Shown here: piece by piece, positions 29,972 through 41,340 of the stretch
How the letters are laid out: each line of letters starts with the position of its first letter
Numbering within the stretch: position 1 is the first letter of the stretch
Assembly: GCF_001679785.1 (NCBI RefSeq)
Contig: NZ_CP016286.1
Location: forward strand, 3,714,001-3,778,000
Reading direction: 5' to 3'
Length of the DNA stretch: 64,000 bases
Source: Rhizobium leguminosarum
GTDB taxonomy: Bacteria > Pseudomonadota > Alphaproteobacteria > Rhizobiales > Rhizobiaceae
Notes under the pieces: model-generated
Seen by the model: the letters and a program-made list of their open reading frames with translations, nothing else
Told to the model about the DNA's origin: nothing
The model's database searches: none
Translations under genes and position numbers: made by a program

Positions 29972-30874
29972 TTAGCCCTTGAGGACTTCAACCAGCGTCT
30001 TGCCGAGGCGGGCCGGAGAGGGCGATACCTTGATGCCCGCCGATTCCATCGCCGCGATCTTCGATTCCGCATCGCCCTTGCCGCCGGAAACCACAGCGCC
30101 GGCATGGCCCATGGTGCGGCCCTTTGGCGCCGTACGGCCGGCAATGAAGCCAGCCATCGGCTTCTTGCGGCCCTTCTTGGCTTCGTCCTTGAGGAACTGG
30201 GCTGCGTCTTCTTCAGCCGCACCACCGATTTCGCCGATCATGATGATCGACTGGGTGGCTTCGTCGGCCAGGAACATTTCCAGGACGTCGATGAACTCGG
30301 TGCCCTTGACCGGGTCGCCGCCGATGCCGACGGCCGTCGTCTGGCCGAGACCTTCGTTGGAGGTCTGGAACACGGCTTCATAGGTCAGCGTGCCCGAGCG
30401 GGAAACGATACCGACCGAACCCTTGCGGAAGATCGAGCCCGGCATGATGCCGATCTTGCATTCTTCCGGCGTCATGATACCCGGGCAGTTCGGACCGAGC
30501 AGGCGCGACTTGGAGCGGTCGAGGCGAGCCTTGACCCGCACCATGTCCATGACCGGGATGCCTTCGGTGATGCAGGTGATGAACGGGATCTCGGCGTCGA
30601 TCGCCTCGATGATCGCATCGGCGGCTCCTGCCGGCGGAACATAAATGACGGTCGCGTTGGCGCCGGTCTTTTCCTTGCCCTCGGCAACGGTTGCAAAGAT
30701 CGGCAGGCTTTCGCCCTTGGCGCCGGTCCAGGTTTCGCCACCCTTCTTCGGATGGATACCGCCGACCATCTGGGTGCCGTAGTAAGCAAGCGCCTGTTCG
30801 GTGTGGAACGTGCCGGTCTTGCCGGTCAGACCCTGAACGAGGACCTTGGTGTCTTTATTGACGAGAATAGACAT
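29972..30874 (-). CDS. sucD: Succinyl-CoA synthetase alpha subunit
   Basis: A 300-residue alpha subunit that carries the phosphohistidine intermediate. The N-terminal CoA-binding domain starts [21 protein letters not shown]; the catalytic His lies in [10 protein letters not shown] (near residue 246). The start at 30874 is used; an in-frame upstream extension of 19 residues is unlike the family. It follows sucC by 20 bases. Confidence 0.98.
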   Translation of the reverse strand: MSILVNKDTKVLVQGLTGKTGTFHTEQALAYYGTQMVGGIHPKKGGETWTGAKGESLPIFATVAEGKEKTGANATVIYVPPAGAADAIIEAIDAEIPFITCITEGIPVMDMVRVKARLDRSKSRLLGPNCPGIMTPEECKIGIMPGSIFRKGSVGIVSRSGTLTYEAVFQTSNEGLGQTTAVGIGGDPVKGTEFIDVLEMFLADEATQSIIMIGEIGGAAEEDAAQFLKDEAKKGRKKPMAGFIAGRTAPKGRTMGHAGAVVSGGKGDAESKIAAMESAGIKVSPSPARLGKTLVEVLKG

Positions 30875-30893
30875 TCTTTCAGATCCTTCAAAA

Positions 30894-32087
30894 TTAGCCG
30901 TTGATCGCCGCGACGATCTTCTTGGCCGCATCGTCCAAGTCGTCAGCCGCCGTGATCGCCAGACCCGACTCGTTCAGGATCTTCTTGCCGAGCTCGACAT
31001 TGGTGCCTTCAAGGCGCACGACGAGCGGAACCTTGAGGCCGACTTCCTTGACCGCGGCAATCACGCCCTCGGCAATGACGTCGCACTTCATGATGCCGCC
31101 GAAAATGTTGACGAGAATGCCTTCGACCTTGGGGTCTGCGGTGATGATCTTGAAAGCCGCAGCAACCTTCTCCTTGCCGGCGCCGCCGCCGACGTCACAG
31201 AAGTTAGCCGGCTCCTTGCCGTAAAGCTTGATGATGTCCATCGTCGCCATGGCAAGGCCTGCACCGTTGACCATGCAGCCGATATTGCCGTCGAGCGCGA
31301 CATAGGCGAGGTCCCACTTCGAGGCCTCGATTTCCTTGGCGTCTTCTTCGGTCTCGTCGCGCAGCACCTTGACGTCGTCGTGACGGAAGAGCGCATTGCC
31401 ATCGAAAGACATCTTGGCATCGAGGACGCGCAGGTGGCCGTCCTTCATGACGATCAGCGGATTGATCTCCAGCAGAGCCATGTCCTTCTCGCCGAAGGCC
31501 TTGTAGAGCATCGGGAAAAGCGTCTTGGCGTCGTCGGCGGCAGCACCCTCGAGCTCAAAAGCCTTGGAGATCGCAGCAACGTCGGCAGCCGTCACGCCGG
31601 CTTGCGGATCGATGGCGATCGTCTGGATCTTCTCAGGCGTGTCGTGGGCGACAGCTTCGATGTCCATGCCGCCTTCGGTGGAGACCACGAAAGCCACGCG
31701 ACCAACCGAGCGGTCGACCAGCAGCGAGCAATAGAGCTCGCGAGCGATGTCGGCGCCGTCTTCGATGTAAAGGCGGTTGACCTGCTTGCCGGCTTCGCCG
31801 GTCTGCGCCGTCACCAGCGTGTTGCCGAGCATTTCCTTGGCGTGGGCGACCACTTCGTCGATCGACTTGGCGAGACGCACGCCGCCCTTGGCTTCCGGCG
31901 ACAGTTCCTTGAACTTGCCCTTGCCGCGGCCGCCGGCATGGATCTGGCTCTTGACCACGTAAAGCGGACCGGGAAGCGACTTGGCGGCAGCCTCGGCTTC
32001 TTCAACCTTGAGAATAGCCACACCTTCGGCAACCGGCGCGCCATAGCCCTTCAGCAGAGCCTTGGCCTGATATTCATGAATGTTCAT
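30894..32087 (-). CDS. sucC: Succinyl-CoA synthetase beta subunit
   Basis: A 397-residue ADP-forming beta subunit with an N-terminal ATP-grasp fold ([19 protein letters not shown] start) and the C-terminal domain carrying [11 protein letters not shown] and [10 protein letters not shown], the region contacting the phosphohistidine of SucD. It lies 36 bases after mdh. Confidence 0.98.
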   Translation of the reverse strand: MNIHEYQAKALLKGYGAPVAEGVAILKVEEAEAAAKSLPGPLYVVKSQIHAGGRGKGKFKELSPEAKGGVRLAKSIDEVVAHAKEMLGNTLVTAQTGEAGKQVNRLYIEDGADIARELYCSLLVDRSVGRVAFVVSTEGGMDIEAVAHDTPEKIQTIAIDPQAGVTAADVAAISKAFELEGAAADDAKTLFPMLYKAFGEKDMALLEINPLIVMKDGHLRVLDAKMSFDGNALFRHDDVKVLRDETEEDAKEIEASKWDLAYVALDGNIGCMVNGAGLAMATMDIIKLYGKEPANFCDVGGGAGKEKVAAAFKIITADPKVEGILVNIFGGIMKCDVIAEGVIAAVKEVGLKVPLVVRLEGTNVELGKKILNESGLAITAADDLDDAAKKIVAAING

Positions 32088-32123
32088 GGGTGTATCCCTG
32101 TTTCGATTACTTCAGCCCATCGA

Positions 32124-33212
<1,089 letters not shown>

Positions 33213-33227
33213 TTAGATACAAAAAAT

Positions 33228-33243
33228 CTTACGTAAACGTAAG
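33228..33243. promoter_or_regulatory. Palindromic operator candidate upstream of mdh-suc operon
   Basis: CTTACGTAAACGTAAG has perfect CTTACGT/ACGTAAG arms around AA. It lies about 142 bases before the mdh start and close to the zapE stop, in an AT-rich, non-coding stretch. The form recalls MerR-family (LiuR-like) operators, which is an analogy only. Confidence 0.4.
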
Positions 33244-33262
33244 GTATTCTGTCACCAAATTG

Positions 33263-34426
33263 TTACTCTGCGGCGCGTTTTTCATGGTGCAGCGCAAGAT
33301 ATTCCGCACTGCGCATCTCGAACAGGCGCGATGCCGTGCGGTCGAATTCGAAGCCCTCGGTGCCCCGGCGATGCAGCAGCAGTTCCTCCGGCATGGCCGC
33401 CGCGGAAATGTAAAGCCGCACGGCATGATCGTAAAACGTATCGACCAGAATGATGAAACGCTTGATCTGGTTCCGCTTTTCCGGCCCGAGCAAGGGAATG
33501 TGATCGACGAAGACCGTATCGAAACGTTCGGCGATCGCCAGGAAGTCGACCGCCCCGAGCGGCTTTTCGCAGAGATCGGCGAAAGAGAACCGCGCCATGC
33601 GGTCGACGGCGAGCGGCACATGGATGTGGCGCCCCTTCATCGGAATATCCAGCGGCTGAGCCTTGCGCCCATGCAGCGCCTGCGTCCAGGACGCATCCAT
33701 CGCCATGTCGTTATGCTCGTTGATCGGCACCAGATAGACCGGCTGGCTGCTCAGCTTCTCCATCCGGTAGTCGGTCGACGAATCCAGGGTGACGACATCG
33801 ACATGCTGCTTGAGCAAAGCAACGAAGGGCAGGAACAGGCCGCGATTGAGACCATCGGTGTAGAGATTGTCGGGCTCGACGTTCGAGGTCGCGACCAGCA
33901 CGCATCCACGCGCGAAAAGCTCGGAGAACAGCCGCGACAGGATCATCGCATCGGCGATGTCGGTGACCGTGAACTCATCGAAGCAGAGCAGTTCTGCCTC
34001 GTCGTAGAGCGCTGCGGCGACCGGCGGCATCGGATCGGCCTGTCTCGTGTCGCCGTTCTTGAGCTTCAGCCGATGCGCCGCGATGCGATTATGCACATCC
34101 GCCATGAATTCGTGGAAATGCGCCCGGCGTTTCTTCCGGCACGGCGCCATCGCGAAAAACATGTCCATCAGCATGGTCTTGCCGCGCCCGACGCTGCCGT
34201 GGATATAAAGCCCCTTGATGCCGTCGCCGGATTTCTTCTTGGCGGCAAACAGCCAGCCGAGCGCGCTCGACTTTGCCGCCGGCCGCCGCTGCTTCAGCCC
34301 GGCAAGCACCCGGTCGAGGCTCTTTGCCACGTCCATCTGGGCGGAATCGACCTGAAGCGCACCCGATGCGGTCAGCGCTTTAAGCTGTTCGCAGACGCTG
34401 AGCGCATAATCCGGCATTGGTTGCAT
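33263..34426 (-). CDS. zapE: Cell-division ATPase ZapE (AFG1/LACE1 family)
   Basis: A 387-residue AFG1-like P-loop ATPase. Walker A GSVGRGKT (about 77-84), Walker B with LLCFDEF near 140 and the HFHEFM segment typical of the family are all present. In E. coli ZapE associates with the Z ring; in mitochondria the relatives handle damaged respiratory proteins. It is on the minus strand just upstream of mdh and downstream of the Omp19-like gene. Confidence 0.9.
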   Translation of the reverse strand: MQPMPDYALSVCEQLKALTASGALQVDSAQMDVAKSLDRVLAGLKQRRPAAKSSALGWLFAAKKKSGDGIKGLYIHGSVGRGKTMLMDMFFAMAPCRKKRRAHFHEFMADVHNRIAAHRLKLKNGDTRQADPMPPVAAALYDEAELLCFDEFTVTDIADAMILSRLFSELFARGCVLVATSNVEPDNLYTDGLNRGLFLPFVALLKQHVDVVTLDSSTDYRMEKLSSQPVYLVPINEHNDMAMDASWTQALHGRKAQPLDIPMKGRHIHVPLAVDRMARFSFADLCEKPLGAVDFLAIAERFDTVFVDHIPLLGPEKRNQIKRFIILVDTFYDHAVRLYISAAAMPEELLLHRRGTEGFEFDRTASRLFEMRSAEYLALHHEKRAAE

Positions 34427-34473
34427 GAGGGCATATCCGCCTGTCAGTCAACGGCGGAGACCCGCCGGAACAT

Positions 34474-34989
34474 TTACCGGCTGAGACTGATCGACTGGCC
34501 TGTGCTCGTCTGTCCCTGGAAGCGGTTGTCGGCCGTCTTGTAGACGCTGCCGAGCTGGTTGCCCGAGCGGTCCTTGAGCAGCACCTGCTTGCCGGCGACC
34601 TCCCAGGAGCCCATCGCCGTCAGTTCGCCGACGCAGCCACGCGTTCCGCCGCGCGAACCGCTGCCGAGATTGGTCAACGTCAGGAACATGTCGCAGCTGC
34701 CGTTGACACGCCAGCTTCCGACCATCGATTCCTTGGTGATATCGAGCGCATTCGCGGCCATTGCACCAGGCTCAGCGCCCGGCATCGGCGCCGTCGTCGT
34801 CGGCGCGGCCGGAAACTGCGAGCTGCCGGTCGGCGGCGGAAGCTGCCCACCCTGTACCGAGGGAACCGGCTGCGCCGTCAACGGCGCCGGGCCGGCACTG
34901 GCGTTGGAGCTATAATCATATGCCGTACGCTGACAACCGGCTAGCGACAGAACCACCACCAGACCTGTCATCGCATATCGCAACTGCAT
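34474..34989 (-). CDS. Omp19-like outer-membrane lipoprotein (AprI/Inh protease-inhibitor domain)
   Basis: A 171-residue lipoprotein. The signal ends in a lipobox LSLAGC with the lipidated Cys19; a Pro/Ala-rich linker (about 20-80) leads to an AprI/Inh-type beta-barrel domain with [24 protein letters not shown] and the ending [15 protein letters not shown]. Start choice: AGGAGT is followed by three consecutive ATGs and the third (34989) has the best spacing. It strongly resembles Brucella Omp19, a protease inhibitor; this is from memory of the family. Confidence 0.85.
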   Translation of the reverse strand: MQLRYAMTGLVVVLSLAGCQRTAYDYSSNASAGPAPLTAQPVPSVQGGQLPPPTGSSQFPAAPTTTAPMPGAEPGAMAANALDITKESMVGSWRVNGSCDMFLTLTNLGSGSRGGTRGCVGELTAMGSWEVAGKQVLLKDRSGNQLGSVYKTADNRFQGQTSTGQSISLSR

Positions 34990-35075
34990 CATCATACTCC
35001 TGAATTCGGCCATCGCCGTAGAGAAACGGGCGTGAGGCAAGTCCGATTATCGTAATTCGCTTTGGTTAATCAAGT

Positions 35076-35095
35076 CGGGCAGCATAAATTGCCCG
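35076..35095 (-). other. Small inverted repeat between sdhB and the lipoprotein gene
   Basis: CGGGCA (35076-35081) and TGCCCG (35090-35095) form a 6-bp stem with an 8-base loop. No T run follows on the minus strand, so a terminator role for the sdh operon is only possible. Confidence 0.35.
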
Positions 35096-35125
35096 TGACA
35101 ACAACTAACCGAAAAACGATACAGT

Positions 35126-35377
35126 TCAACTGTCCCGCTGCAAAACTTCCTGCACATAGAATTTGTCAGCAAGGTGTTGCGCGCGTTCATCTCTGTCAGG
35201 ATCCCTGTCGAACGCGCGCAATGTCTCGGAACAGCGCTCCGGCGAACCCCGCAGAAGGATTGCACCAGCACCGATGCGGAGGCCCTGTTCGCGCACCGAG
35301 GTAAGCCGCGACCTGATCTCGGTGACGGCTTCGGGATCGAAGCCGTCTATTCCGCCATCGGTACCGAGGCTGATCAA
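35126..35377 (-). CDS. Small hypothetical protein downstream of sdhB
   Basis: An 83-residue open frame using a TTG start that overlaps the sdhB stop (TTGA). The product is strongly charged, predicted helical, and contains [14 protein letters not shown] and an [20 protein letters not shown] run, which reads like a real protein. No family is recognised. Evidence is limited to the coupling with sdhB and the composition; the frame could be spurious. Confidence 0.42.
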   Translation of the reverse strand: MISLGTDGGIDGFDPEAVTEIRSRLTSVREQGLRIGAGAILLRGSPERCSETLRAFDRDPDRDERAQHLADKFYVQEVLQRDS

Positions 35378-36153
35378 ACCCGGCGCTCGACCATCATCTT
35401 CTTGATTTCGGCGATCGCCTTGGCCGGATTGAGGCCCTTCGGGCAGGTCTGCGCACAGTTCATGATCGTGTGACAGCGGTAGAGGCGGAACGGGTCCTCG
35501 AGATTGTCAAGGCGCTCGCCGGTCGCCTCGTCTCTGGAATCGATTAGCCAGCGATAGGCCTGCAGCAGAACGGCCGGACCGAGATAGCGGTCGCCGTTCC
35601 ACCAGTAGCTCGGACAGGAGGTCGAGCAGCAGGCGCAAAGGATGCACTCATAGAGGCCGTCGAGCTTCTGCCGGTCCTCGTGGCTCTGCTTCCATTCCTT
35701 GGCCGGCGCCGGCGACACCGTCTTCAGCCATGGCTCGATCGAACGATGCTGGGCATAGAAATTGGTGAGGTCGGGAACCAGATCCTTGACGACGGGCAGA
35801 TGCGGCAGCGGATAGATCTTCACCGCGCCCTTGATATCGTCGAGGCCCTTGGTGCAGGCGAGCGTGTTCGTGCCGTCGATATTCATCGCGCAGGAGCCGC
35901 AGATGCCCTCGCGACAGGAGCGGCGCAGCGTCAGCGTCGGATCGATCTTGTTCTTGATGTAGAGCAGACCGTCTAGCACCATCGGTCCGCAATCGTCGAC
36001 ATCGATATAGAAGGTATCGATCGACGGGTTCTGACCATCATCCGGGCTCCAGCGGTAGACGCGGAATTCACGGGTGTTCTTGGCACCCGCCGGCTTCGGC
36101 CAGACCTTGCCTTCGCGCATCTGAGAATTCTTGGGGAGAGCGAGTTCAACCAT
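35374..36153 (-). CDS. sdhB: Succinate dehydrogenase iron-sulfur subunit
   Basis: A 259-residue iron-sulfur subunit. The [2Fe-2S] ligands are in [15 protein letters not shown] with a later Cys; the second domain has [16 protein letters not shown] and [17 protein letters not shown], giving the [4Fe-4S] and [3Fe-4S] clusters. It transfers electrons from FAD in SdhA to ubiquinone at SdhCD. It is the last sdh gene, 18 bases after sdhA. Confidence 0.98.
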   Translation of the reverse strand: MVELALPKNSQMREGKVWPKPAGAKNTREFRVYRWSPDDGQNPSIDTFYIDVDDCGPMVLDGLLYIKNKIDPTLTLRRSCREGICGSCAMNIDGTNTLACTKGLDDIKGAVKIYPLPHLPVVKDLVPDLTNFYAQHRSIEPWLKTVSPAPAKEWKQSHEDRQKLDGLYECILCACCSTSCPSYWWNGDRYLGPAVLLQAYRWLIDSRDEATGERLDNLEDPFRLYRCHTIMNCAQTCPKGLNPAKAIAEIKKMMVERRV

Positions 36154-36171
36154 GTCCGGTTCCTCTTGAGA

Positions 36172-38013
36172 TCAGTACACGCGAGCCTTCGGCTCGATCT
36201 TATGCGGATCGATGCCTTCGGCAATGAGCTCGGTGTGAACCGGCCGGTAGTCGAGCTTGACGTCGCCGGCCTCGTTGACCCAGGCGAGCGTGTGTTTGCG
36301 CCAGTTGACGTCGTCGCGGCCGGCGAATGCACCCTCGGTATAATCCTCGCGTGCATGCGAACCGCGGCTCTCCTTGCGGGCCTCGGCGCCGTAGATCGTC
36401 GTGATGGCGTTGGCCATCAGGTTCTGCAGCTCCAGCGTCTCGACCAGGTCCGAGTTCCAGATCATCGAGCGGTCGGTGACCTTGATGTCCTTCATCTCGC
36501 CCCAGATTGCCGAGATGCGCCGGCAACCGGATTCCAGCGATTCCTGCGTGCGGAAGACGGCGGCGTCTTCCTGCATTGCGCGCTGCATCTTCTCGCGCAG
36601 TTCCGCTGTCGGCGTGCCGCCGCTGGCATGACGCAGACCGTCGAAGCGGTCCATGATCTTGTCACAGGCTGCGACATTGAGATGCGGGATCGGCGCTGCG
36701 CGGTCGATGACCTCGCCGGCGCGGATCGCAGCGGCCCGGCCGAAGACCACGAGGTCGATCAGCGAGTTGGAGCCGAGGCGGTTGGCGCCGTGCACCGAGG
36801 CACAGCCGGCTTCACCGACAGCCATCAGGCCGGGGATGATCCGTTCCGGATTGGCACCGTCGGCGTTCAGCACTTCACCCCAATAATTCGTGGGAATACC
36901 GCCCATATTGTAATGAACGGTCGGCAGAACCGGGATCGGCTCGCGCGTGACGTCGACGCCGGCGAAGATCTTGGCGCTCTCGGAAATCCCCGGTAGGCGC
37001 TCATGCAGAACGGCCGGATCGAGGTGGTCGAGATGCAGGAAAATGTGGTCCTTCGCCTTGCCGACACCGCGGCCCTCACGGATTTCCAGCGTCATGCAGC
37101 GCGAAACGACGTCGCGCGAGGCAAGGTCCTTGGCCGAAGGCGCATAACGCTCCATGAAGCGCTCGCCCTCGGAGTTGACGAGATAGCCGCCTTCGCCGCG
37201 CGCGCCTTCGGTGATCAGACAGCCCGAACCGTAGATGCCGGTCGGGTGAAACTGGACGAATTCCATGTCCTGCAGCGGCAGGCCGGCACGCGCCACCATG
37301 CCGCCGCCGTCGCCGGTGCAGGTATGGGCAGATGTTGCCGAGAAATAGGCGCGGCCGTAGCCGCCGGTCGCCAGCACCACCATCTTGGCGGCGAAGCGAT
37401 GGATCGTGCCGTCATCGAGGCACCAGGCGACGACGCCGGTGCAGCGGCTGCCGTCTTCCGACATGATCAGGTCAAGCGCAAAGTATTCGATGAAGAATTC
37501 GGCATTGTTGCGCAGCGACTGGCCGTAGAGTGTGTGCAGGATGGCGTGGCCGGTACGGTCGGCAACGGCGCAGGTGCGCTGTACCGGCGGGCCTTCGCCG
37601 TAATTCTGCATGTGGCCGCCGAACGGGCGCTGATAGATCTTGCCTTCCTCGTTGCGCGAGAACGGCACGCCGTAGTGCTCGAGCTCATAGACCGCCTTCG
37701 GCGCTTCCATGGTGAGATACTGCATGGCGTCGACGTCGCCGAGCCAGTCGGAACCCTTGACGGTGTCGTAGAGGTGCCACTGCCAGCTATCCGGCGTCAT
37801 GTTCCGCAGCGAGGCGGCGATGCCGCCCTGGGCCGCGACCGTATGCGAGCGGGTCGGGAATACCTTGGTGATGCAGGCCGTGCGGAAGCCCTGCTCGGCC
37901 ATGCCGAGCGTGGCGCGCAGCCCGGCGCCACCGGCGCCGACGACGATCACGTCGTAGGAGTGATCGACATACTTGTAGGCTTTGCCATTCTGGGCGGGTG
38001 AAGTCGGTGCCAT
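36172..38013 (-). CDS. sdhA: Succinate dehydrogenase flavoprotein subunit
   Basis: A 613-residue FAD subunit that oxidises succinate. It has the FAD-binding [11 protein letters not shown] start, the covalent flavin His in SHTVAAQGG (about 57), and the catalytic [16 protein letters not shown]-type segments. The expected capping domain and C-terminal helical domain are full length. Six bases separate it from sdhD. Confidence 0.99.
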   Translation of the reverse strand: MAPTSPAQNGKAYKYVDHSYDVIVVGAGGAGLRATLGMAEQGFRTACITKVFPTRSHTVAAQGGIAASLRNMTPDSWQWHLYDTVKGSDWLGDVDAMQYLTMEAPKAVYELEHYGVPFSRNEEGKIYQRPFGGHMQNYGEGPPVQRTCAVADRTGHAILHTLYGQSLRNNAEFFIEYFALDLIMSEDGSRCTGVVAWCLDDGTIHRFAAKMVVLATGGYGRAYFSATSAHTCTGDGGGMVARAGLPLQDMEFVQFHPTGIYGSGCLITEGARGEGGYLVNSEGERFMERYAPSAKDLASRDVVSRCMTLEIREGRGVGKAKDHIFLHLDHLDPAVLHERLPGISESAKIFAGVDVTREPIPVLPTVHYNMGGIPTNYWGEVLNADGANPERIIPGLMAVGEAGCASVHGANRLGSNSLIDLVVFGRAAAIRAGEVIDRAAPIPHLNVAACDKIMDRFDGLRHASGGTPTAELREKMQRAMQEDAAVFRTQESLESGCRRISAIWGEMKDIKVTDRSMIWNSDLVETLELQNLMANAITTIYGAEARKESRGSHAREDYTEGAFAGRDDVNWRKHTLAWVNEAGDVKLDYRPVHTELIAEGIDPHKIEPKARVY

Positions 38014-38019
38014 ATCAGC

Positions 38020-38400
38020 TTATCCTACGAATGCGATTTTCAGAATGGCGAAGAGACAGAGGCCGGCAATCAGGATCGCAAAGAACGTGTTCAGCATCAG
38101 GAGAGCGATCTTGCCGAATTCGCCGTGCACGTAATCCTCGATGATGACCTGCATGCCGAGCTTCATGTGAATGACACCCGAGATCACCATCAGGCCCATG
38201 ACGACGGCGACGAAGGGATTCGACAGCGCGCGGACCACATCCGCATAGGGCGCGCCGGCATAGGCGAGCATGAAGATGACGAAGAACAGGATGAGCGGAA
38301 CATTGGCGACGGCCGTTAGCCGCTGACGCCAGAAATGATCCGTGCCGTCCTTGGCGGAGCCGAGCCCGCGAACCTTGCCGAGGGGGGTGCGCATATCCAT
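38020..38400 (-). CDS. sdhD: Succinate dehydrogenase membrane anchor subunit SdhD
   Basis: A 126-residue membrane anchor with three predicted helices. The second carries [17 protein letters not shown], including the conserved His and Asp that bind heme b and frame the ubiquinone site. It lies 10 bases after sdhC and six before sdhA. Confidence 0.95.
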   Translation of the reverse strand: MDMRTPLGKVRGLGSAKDGTDHFWRQRLTAVANVPLILFFVIFMLAYAGAPYADVVRALSNPFVAVVMGLMVISGVIHMKLGMQVIIEDYVHGEFGKIALLMLNTFFAILIAGLCLFAILKIAFVG

Positions 38401-38410
38401 GAGAGGACCT

Positions 38411-38806
38411 TCAGAAGCGAATGAGGAAGCCGATCACCCAGACCAGCGCGGTCAGACAGAGCGACCCGATGATGTTGGCGATGGCGAGCTTGGTCGAGAA
38501 CTCTTTCCCGAAGCCATAGCCGAGATCCCACATGAAGTGGCGGAAGCCGCCGAGCATATGGTGCAGCAGCGCCCAGGTGTAGCCGAGAAGCACGAGCTTG
38601 CCGAGAAGGCTGCCGAGCACCCAGTTGGCCCAGTCATAGGAGCCCTGGCCGCTTGCCGCCGCGATCAGCCACCAGGCGACGAGCAGCGTGCCGACGTAAA
38701 GCGCGCTACCGGTAATACGGTGAACGATGGACATGACCATGGTGGGAATAGGTTTGTAGATTTGCAGATGCGGCGATAGGGGCCGGTTATTTGTCACGTT
38801 CGCCAT
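38411..38806 (-). CDS. sdhC: Succinate dehydrogenase cytochrome b556 subunit SdhC
   Basis: A 131-residue membrane anchor with three helices. The N-terminal [16 protein letters not shown] and the heme-binding His in [15 protein letters not shown] are typical of SdhC. Start 38806 follows GAGG at good spacing; an earlier in-frame start adds 15 unlikely residues. It is the first gene of the operon. Confidence 0.95.
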   Translation of the reverse strand: MANVTNNRPLSPHLQIYKPIPTMVMSIVHRITGSALYVGTLLVAWWLIAAASGQGSYDWANWVLGSLLGKLVLLGYTWALLHHMLGGFRHFMWDLGYGFGKEFSTKLAIANIIGSLCLTALVWVIGFLIRF

Positions 38807-39121
38807 CAGAACCTCGCGGCGGCTTCTCTGCGCTCCCGGATTTCGGAGCATGCTCAGTCAACCACACGAATGACAAAATTCTCTGTGTGCGTTGCATCAA
38901 TTGCGACGTTTAATCACCGGAACCGCCGACGACAAGCACAATCGCTGTCTGCTTTTAATTTAATCGATTCGCGTTACCGGGAAGTTTGCAGGCTAAGGAA
39001 ACTGGTTTTTTCCGCTCAAATTTTGTGCCGGTTGTCCGACCTGAATGGACAAGCTCCGGCTTTTGGCGCAATCTGGCGTTAACGATTTGTTAGGGATCGG
39101 AATTCCGGAGGCCGGCCACCC
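38807..39121. other. Divergent intergenic region upstream of sdhC and the 39122 gene
   Basis: About 315 bases without a gene, AT-richer than flanks. It should contain the promoters of sdhCDAB (minus) and of the secreted-protein gene (plus). No RNA gene, perfect palindrome or known operator was recognised. Confidence 0.6.
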
Positions 39122-39613
39122 ATGTTTCGCAGTCTGTCCGCAGTCGCCCTGATTGCCCTGTCCGCACTTGCTGCACTTCCCGCCGAAGCCGGCGACCGCC
39201 GTCATGATCGTCGCTTTTCCGACCACCGCCATGCTTTTCATGGCGGACTGCTTCTCGGCGAACGTGTGACCTGGCGCGATCGCGGCATCCGTTTCGACAA
39301 CGCTTATCGATCTCGGAACCGCAAAGAACGGATGCCGTTCCTGAAACAGTTTTCCTCGCCGACGACCAACCGCGTCATCCGCAACAATATCGTTGTCGTC
39401 GTACCCCAGGCGCAGCGTGACGTCGGCGACACCTATGCCGGCACGTCTTACGTCTATCAGGCCGATGGCGGAACCTATGTCGGCGGCGACGGCTATGGCT
39501 TCTATCCCCGCGCACGGCATGAGCCGCTGGCCCCGAAAGCGAAAGTCATCGATATTGCAGTGCAGGACGATCCCTGCGCCTATGAGGCCAATGTCTGCGT
39601 CATCCGGCCTTAA
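39122..39613 (+). CDS. Hypothetical secreted basic protein
   Basis: A 163-residue protein with a signal peptide ending near AEA-GD (about 23). The mature part is rich in His, Arg and Tyr at first (GDRRHDRRFSDHRHAFHGG), then has a YQADGGTYVGGDGYGFYP glycine/tyrosine stretch, and ends with a Cys pair in DPCAYEANVC. The function is unknown. A GGAGG lies 11 bases before the ATG. Its TAA stop is the first base group of a palindromic element. Confidence 0.75.
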   Translation: MFRSLSAVALIALSALAALPAEAGDRRHDRRFSDHRHAFHGGLLLGERVTWRDRGIRFDNAYRSRNRKERMPFLKQFSSPTTNRVIRNNIVVVVPQAQRDVGDTYAGTSYVYQADGGTYVGGDGYGFYPRARHEPLAPKAKVIDIAVQDDPCAYEANVCVIRP

Positions 39614-39720
39614 AGCATGTCGCGCAAAACTGTGCCGCGGTTTTGCGACAACGACATGCGTAAAAAACAAAGGCCTAAAGCGCCAGGAGCGAATCTGAAA
39701 GATCGCGACGCGCTTTAGAG
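39611..39720. repeat. Two adjoining palindromes after the 39122 gene
   Basis: First, GCATGTCG (39615-39622) pairs with CGACATGC (39652-39659), with inner CGCAAAAC/GTTTTGCG. Second, CTAAAGCG (39675-39682) pairs with CGCTTTAG (39711-39718). They begin at the stop codon of the 39122 gene. Confidence 0.8.
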
Positions 39721-39742
39721 CAGGATGACGAACGCAGGCGGC

Positions 39743-40147
39743 TCAAATGTGCCCGGCCCTACTCTTTCGCGACGCTGCTACGTCAATACGGATGGCGCAC
39801 ATCGGCGGGAGACTCTTGTCCTCAAACGTCGCCCGCCGTGGCGTTCCGCTCTCCGGCATCCAAGCATCCCAGGCTCTGTTCATTTCCTCGAATGAGGCAA
39901 GGTCCCTGAGCCAGATGTTGGCGAGAATGATCTCTGACTTGTCGGTACCTTCGCGCAGCAGCATGTCATCGATGCGCTCCAGTATTTCGTTGGTTTGCGC
40001 CATCACGCTCGCTCCCCTCGTGAGGTTTGCGACCTGGCCGGGCAGATAGGCGGCATCCGCAAGGAGAGTTTCGTCAACTTTGGCTTGCCCCATCATCGTA
40101 TTCGCAGACTTCCATGAATGCTTGAGATTGGGCCGTCGACCCTTCAT
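39743..40147 (-). CDS. Divergent RidA/YjgF-family protein
   Basis: A 134-residue protein with the RidA core signatures in order: AAYLPGQVA (about 32-40), QTNEILERIDDMLLREGTDKSEI (51 onward), NIWLRDLASFEEMNRAWDAWM and PRRATFED, in which the Arg corresponds to the catalytic Arg of the family. RidA proteins hydrolyse reactive enamine/imine intermediates. The first ~25 residues are unlike the family start and PPMCAIRIDVAAS deviates from the usual ending, so it is diverged and may be decaying or specialised. Confidence 0.65.
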   Translation of the reverse strand: MKGRRPNLKHSWKSANTMMGQAKVDETLLADAAYLPGQVANLTRGASVMAQTNEILERIDDMLLREGTDKSEIILANIWLRDLASFEEMNRAWDAWMPESGTPRRATFEDKSLPPMCAIRIDVAASRKSRAGHI

Positions 40148-40224
40148 GGATCACTGTGGGGCTTCGCTCGCCATTCCGGTAGAGGGAATTAAATTGACCC
40201 GATATAATGGAAGCTGAACGCTCC

Positions 40225-40342
40225 TAGAACAGGATTCAGATTTTAGGTCCGGTCGGCCTAAAGTCTGAATCCTGTTCTACATTAGAGAGTTGGAGCATGA
40301 TGTCGTCCGAAAACCGATCACGCTTTTCGCCATCATGTTCTA
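40225..40342. repeat. Composite palindromic element (unit C + unit B), copy 2
   Basis: Unit C (40225-40279) is TAGAACAGGATTC...GAATCCTGTTCTA centred on TTTTAGG/CCTAAA; unit B (40293-40342) is GAGCATGATG...CATCATGTTC. It reproduces the order and near-spacing seen at 4924-5030. The TAG stop of the LysR gene is made from the element's terminal bases. Confidence 0.9.
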
Positions 40343-41209
40343 GCTGGACAATATGGCCGTATGCCGCGAAATAAAGTCCACAAGGTAGCGCGCGCCTTCG
40401 GCCGTCTCGGACTGAGCATAGAGACCGATCTCGATGCGCACCGGACCGGGCAGATCCGCCGATCTGTCAAGCGTCCGGCAGCCCTCCGGTTTCGTGGTGA
40501 GCATCATTGGCGCGATACCGATACCGACGCGAACCGCGGTCGCCATAGCGACCAGGGTCGATGCGACACACGCCGTCTTCCATTTGACGTTCCGCTGGGA
40601 CAGAGCCGCAATCGTCGGGAGCGTCCAGGGACACTCCTCCTCGAACATGATGATCGGAAGCGGTTTTCCCGTATCCGCCACAAAGTCGGATCTGACCGTC
40701 CACATCAAATATTCGGTCCAGATCAGGGTCGGTTTTCGCGAGAGGCAGGTGATGTCGCAAACCACGAGATCCAGCTTCCTGTCTTCAAACAGTTTGGCGA
40801 GGCGGCGATTCGGTTCGACAATGATGTCGATCTCGACCTTCGGGTTCTGGGCTCTGAAGGCACTAAGAATGTCGATCAGGTGGCCGGCTGCGAAGTCCTC
40901 AACGACGCCGAGGCGAATGCGGTCCTCGATCATCTTGCCTGTCAGCCTTTTCCCGACCTCGTCGCTGAGGGCGACCATTTCACGGGCATAGGCCAGCATG
41001 ATCTGCCCATGGCTCGTCAACTCGAGGCCTTTTGACGAACGCGAAAACAGCGTAACGCCGACAAGCTCCTCCAGCTTGCGGATCTGCATGCTCACGGCCG
41101 CCTGCGTTCTGTTCAGCTTGACGGCTGCCCCATTGACGGTGCCGATCTCCGCGACGGTCAGAAATGCACGAAGCAGATAGGAATCAAGATCAAGCATCAG
41201 AAGCCGCAT
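40340..41209 (-). CDS. LysR-family transcriptional regulator
   Basis: A 289-residue LysR regulator with an N-terminal winged helix (about 5-64: FLTVAEIGTVNGAAVKLNRTQAAVSMQIRKLEE) and the periplasmic-binding-like effector domain (from about 95). The start could be the ATG at 41197 instead, since neither has a strong ribosome site. It is divergent from the ureohydrolase-transporter run, with a truncated ABC ATPase in between, and is the most likely regulator of that run. The effector is unknown. Confidence 0.85.
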   Translation of the reverse strand: MRLLMLDLDSYLLRAFLTVAEIGTVNGAAVKLNRTQAAVSMQIRKLEELVGVTLFSRSSKGLELTSHGQIMLAYAREMVALSDEVGKRLTGKMIEDRIRLGVVEDFAAGHLIDILSAFRAQNPKVEIDIIVEPNRRLAKLFEDRKLDLVVCDITCLSRKPTLIWTEYLMWTVRSDFVADTGKPLPIIMFEEECPWTLPTIAALSQRNVKWKTACVASTLVAMATAVRVGIGIAPMMLTTKPEGCRTLDRSADLPGPVRIEIGLYAQSETAEGARYLVDFISRHTAILSS

Positions 41210-41340
41210 TCCATACTTTGTGGCGCTCGAGAGCCGAGGGCCTCTCTGCCTCTAAGCGGATACTGGACGAACCATGTTCTTCCCGCAACTGGCGATCCTT
41301 AGCCGGGGCGCAATACAAGCTGCGCCACGTCAATGCCAGC

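Noticed and set aside
29803..30225. N-terminal extension of sucA
   Set aside because: Arg-rich sequence that overlaps the sucD 3' end; the ATG at 29802 begins the family N-terminus.
39122..41209. Toxin-antitoxin or phage-defence module
   Set aside because: The genes are a secreted protein, a RidA-like protein and a LysR regulator; no nuclease, kinase or antitoxin features are visible.
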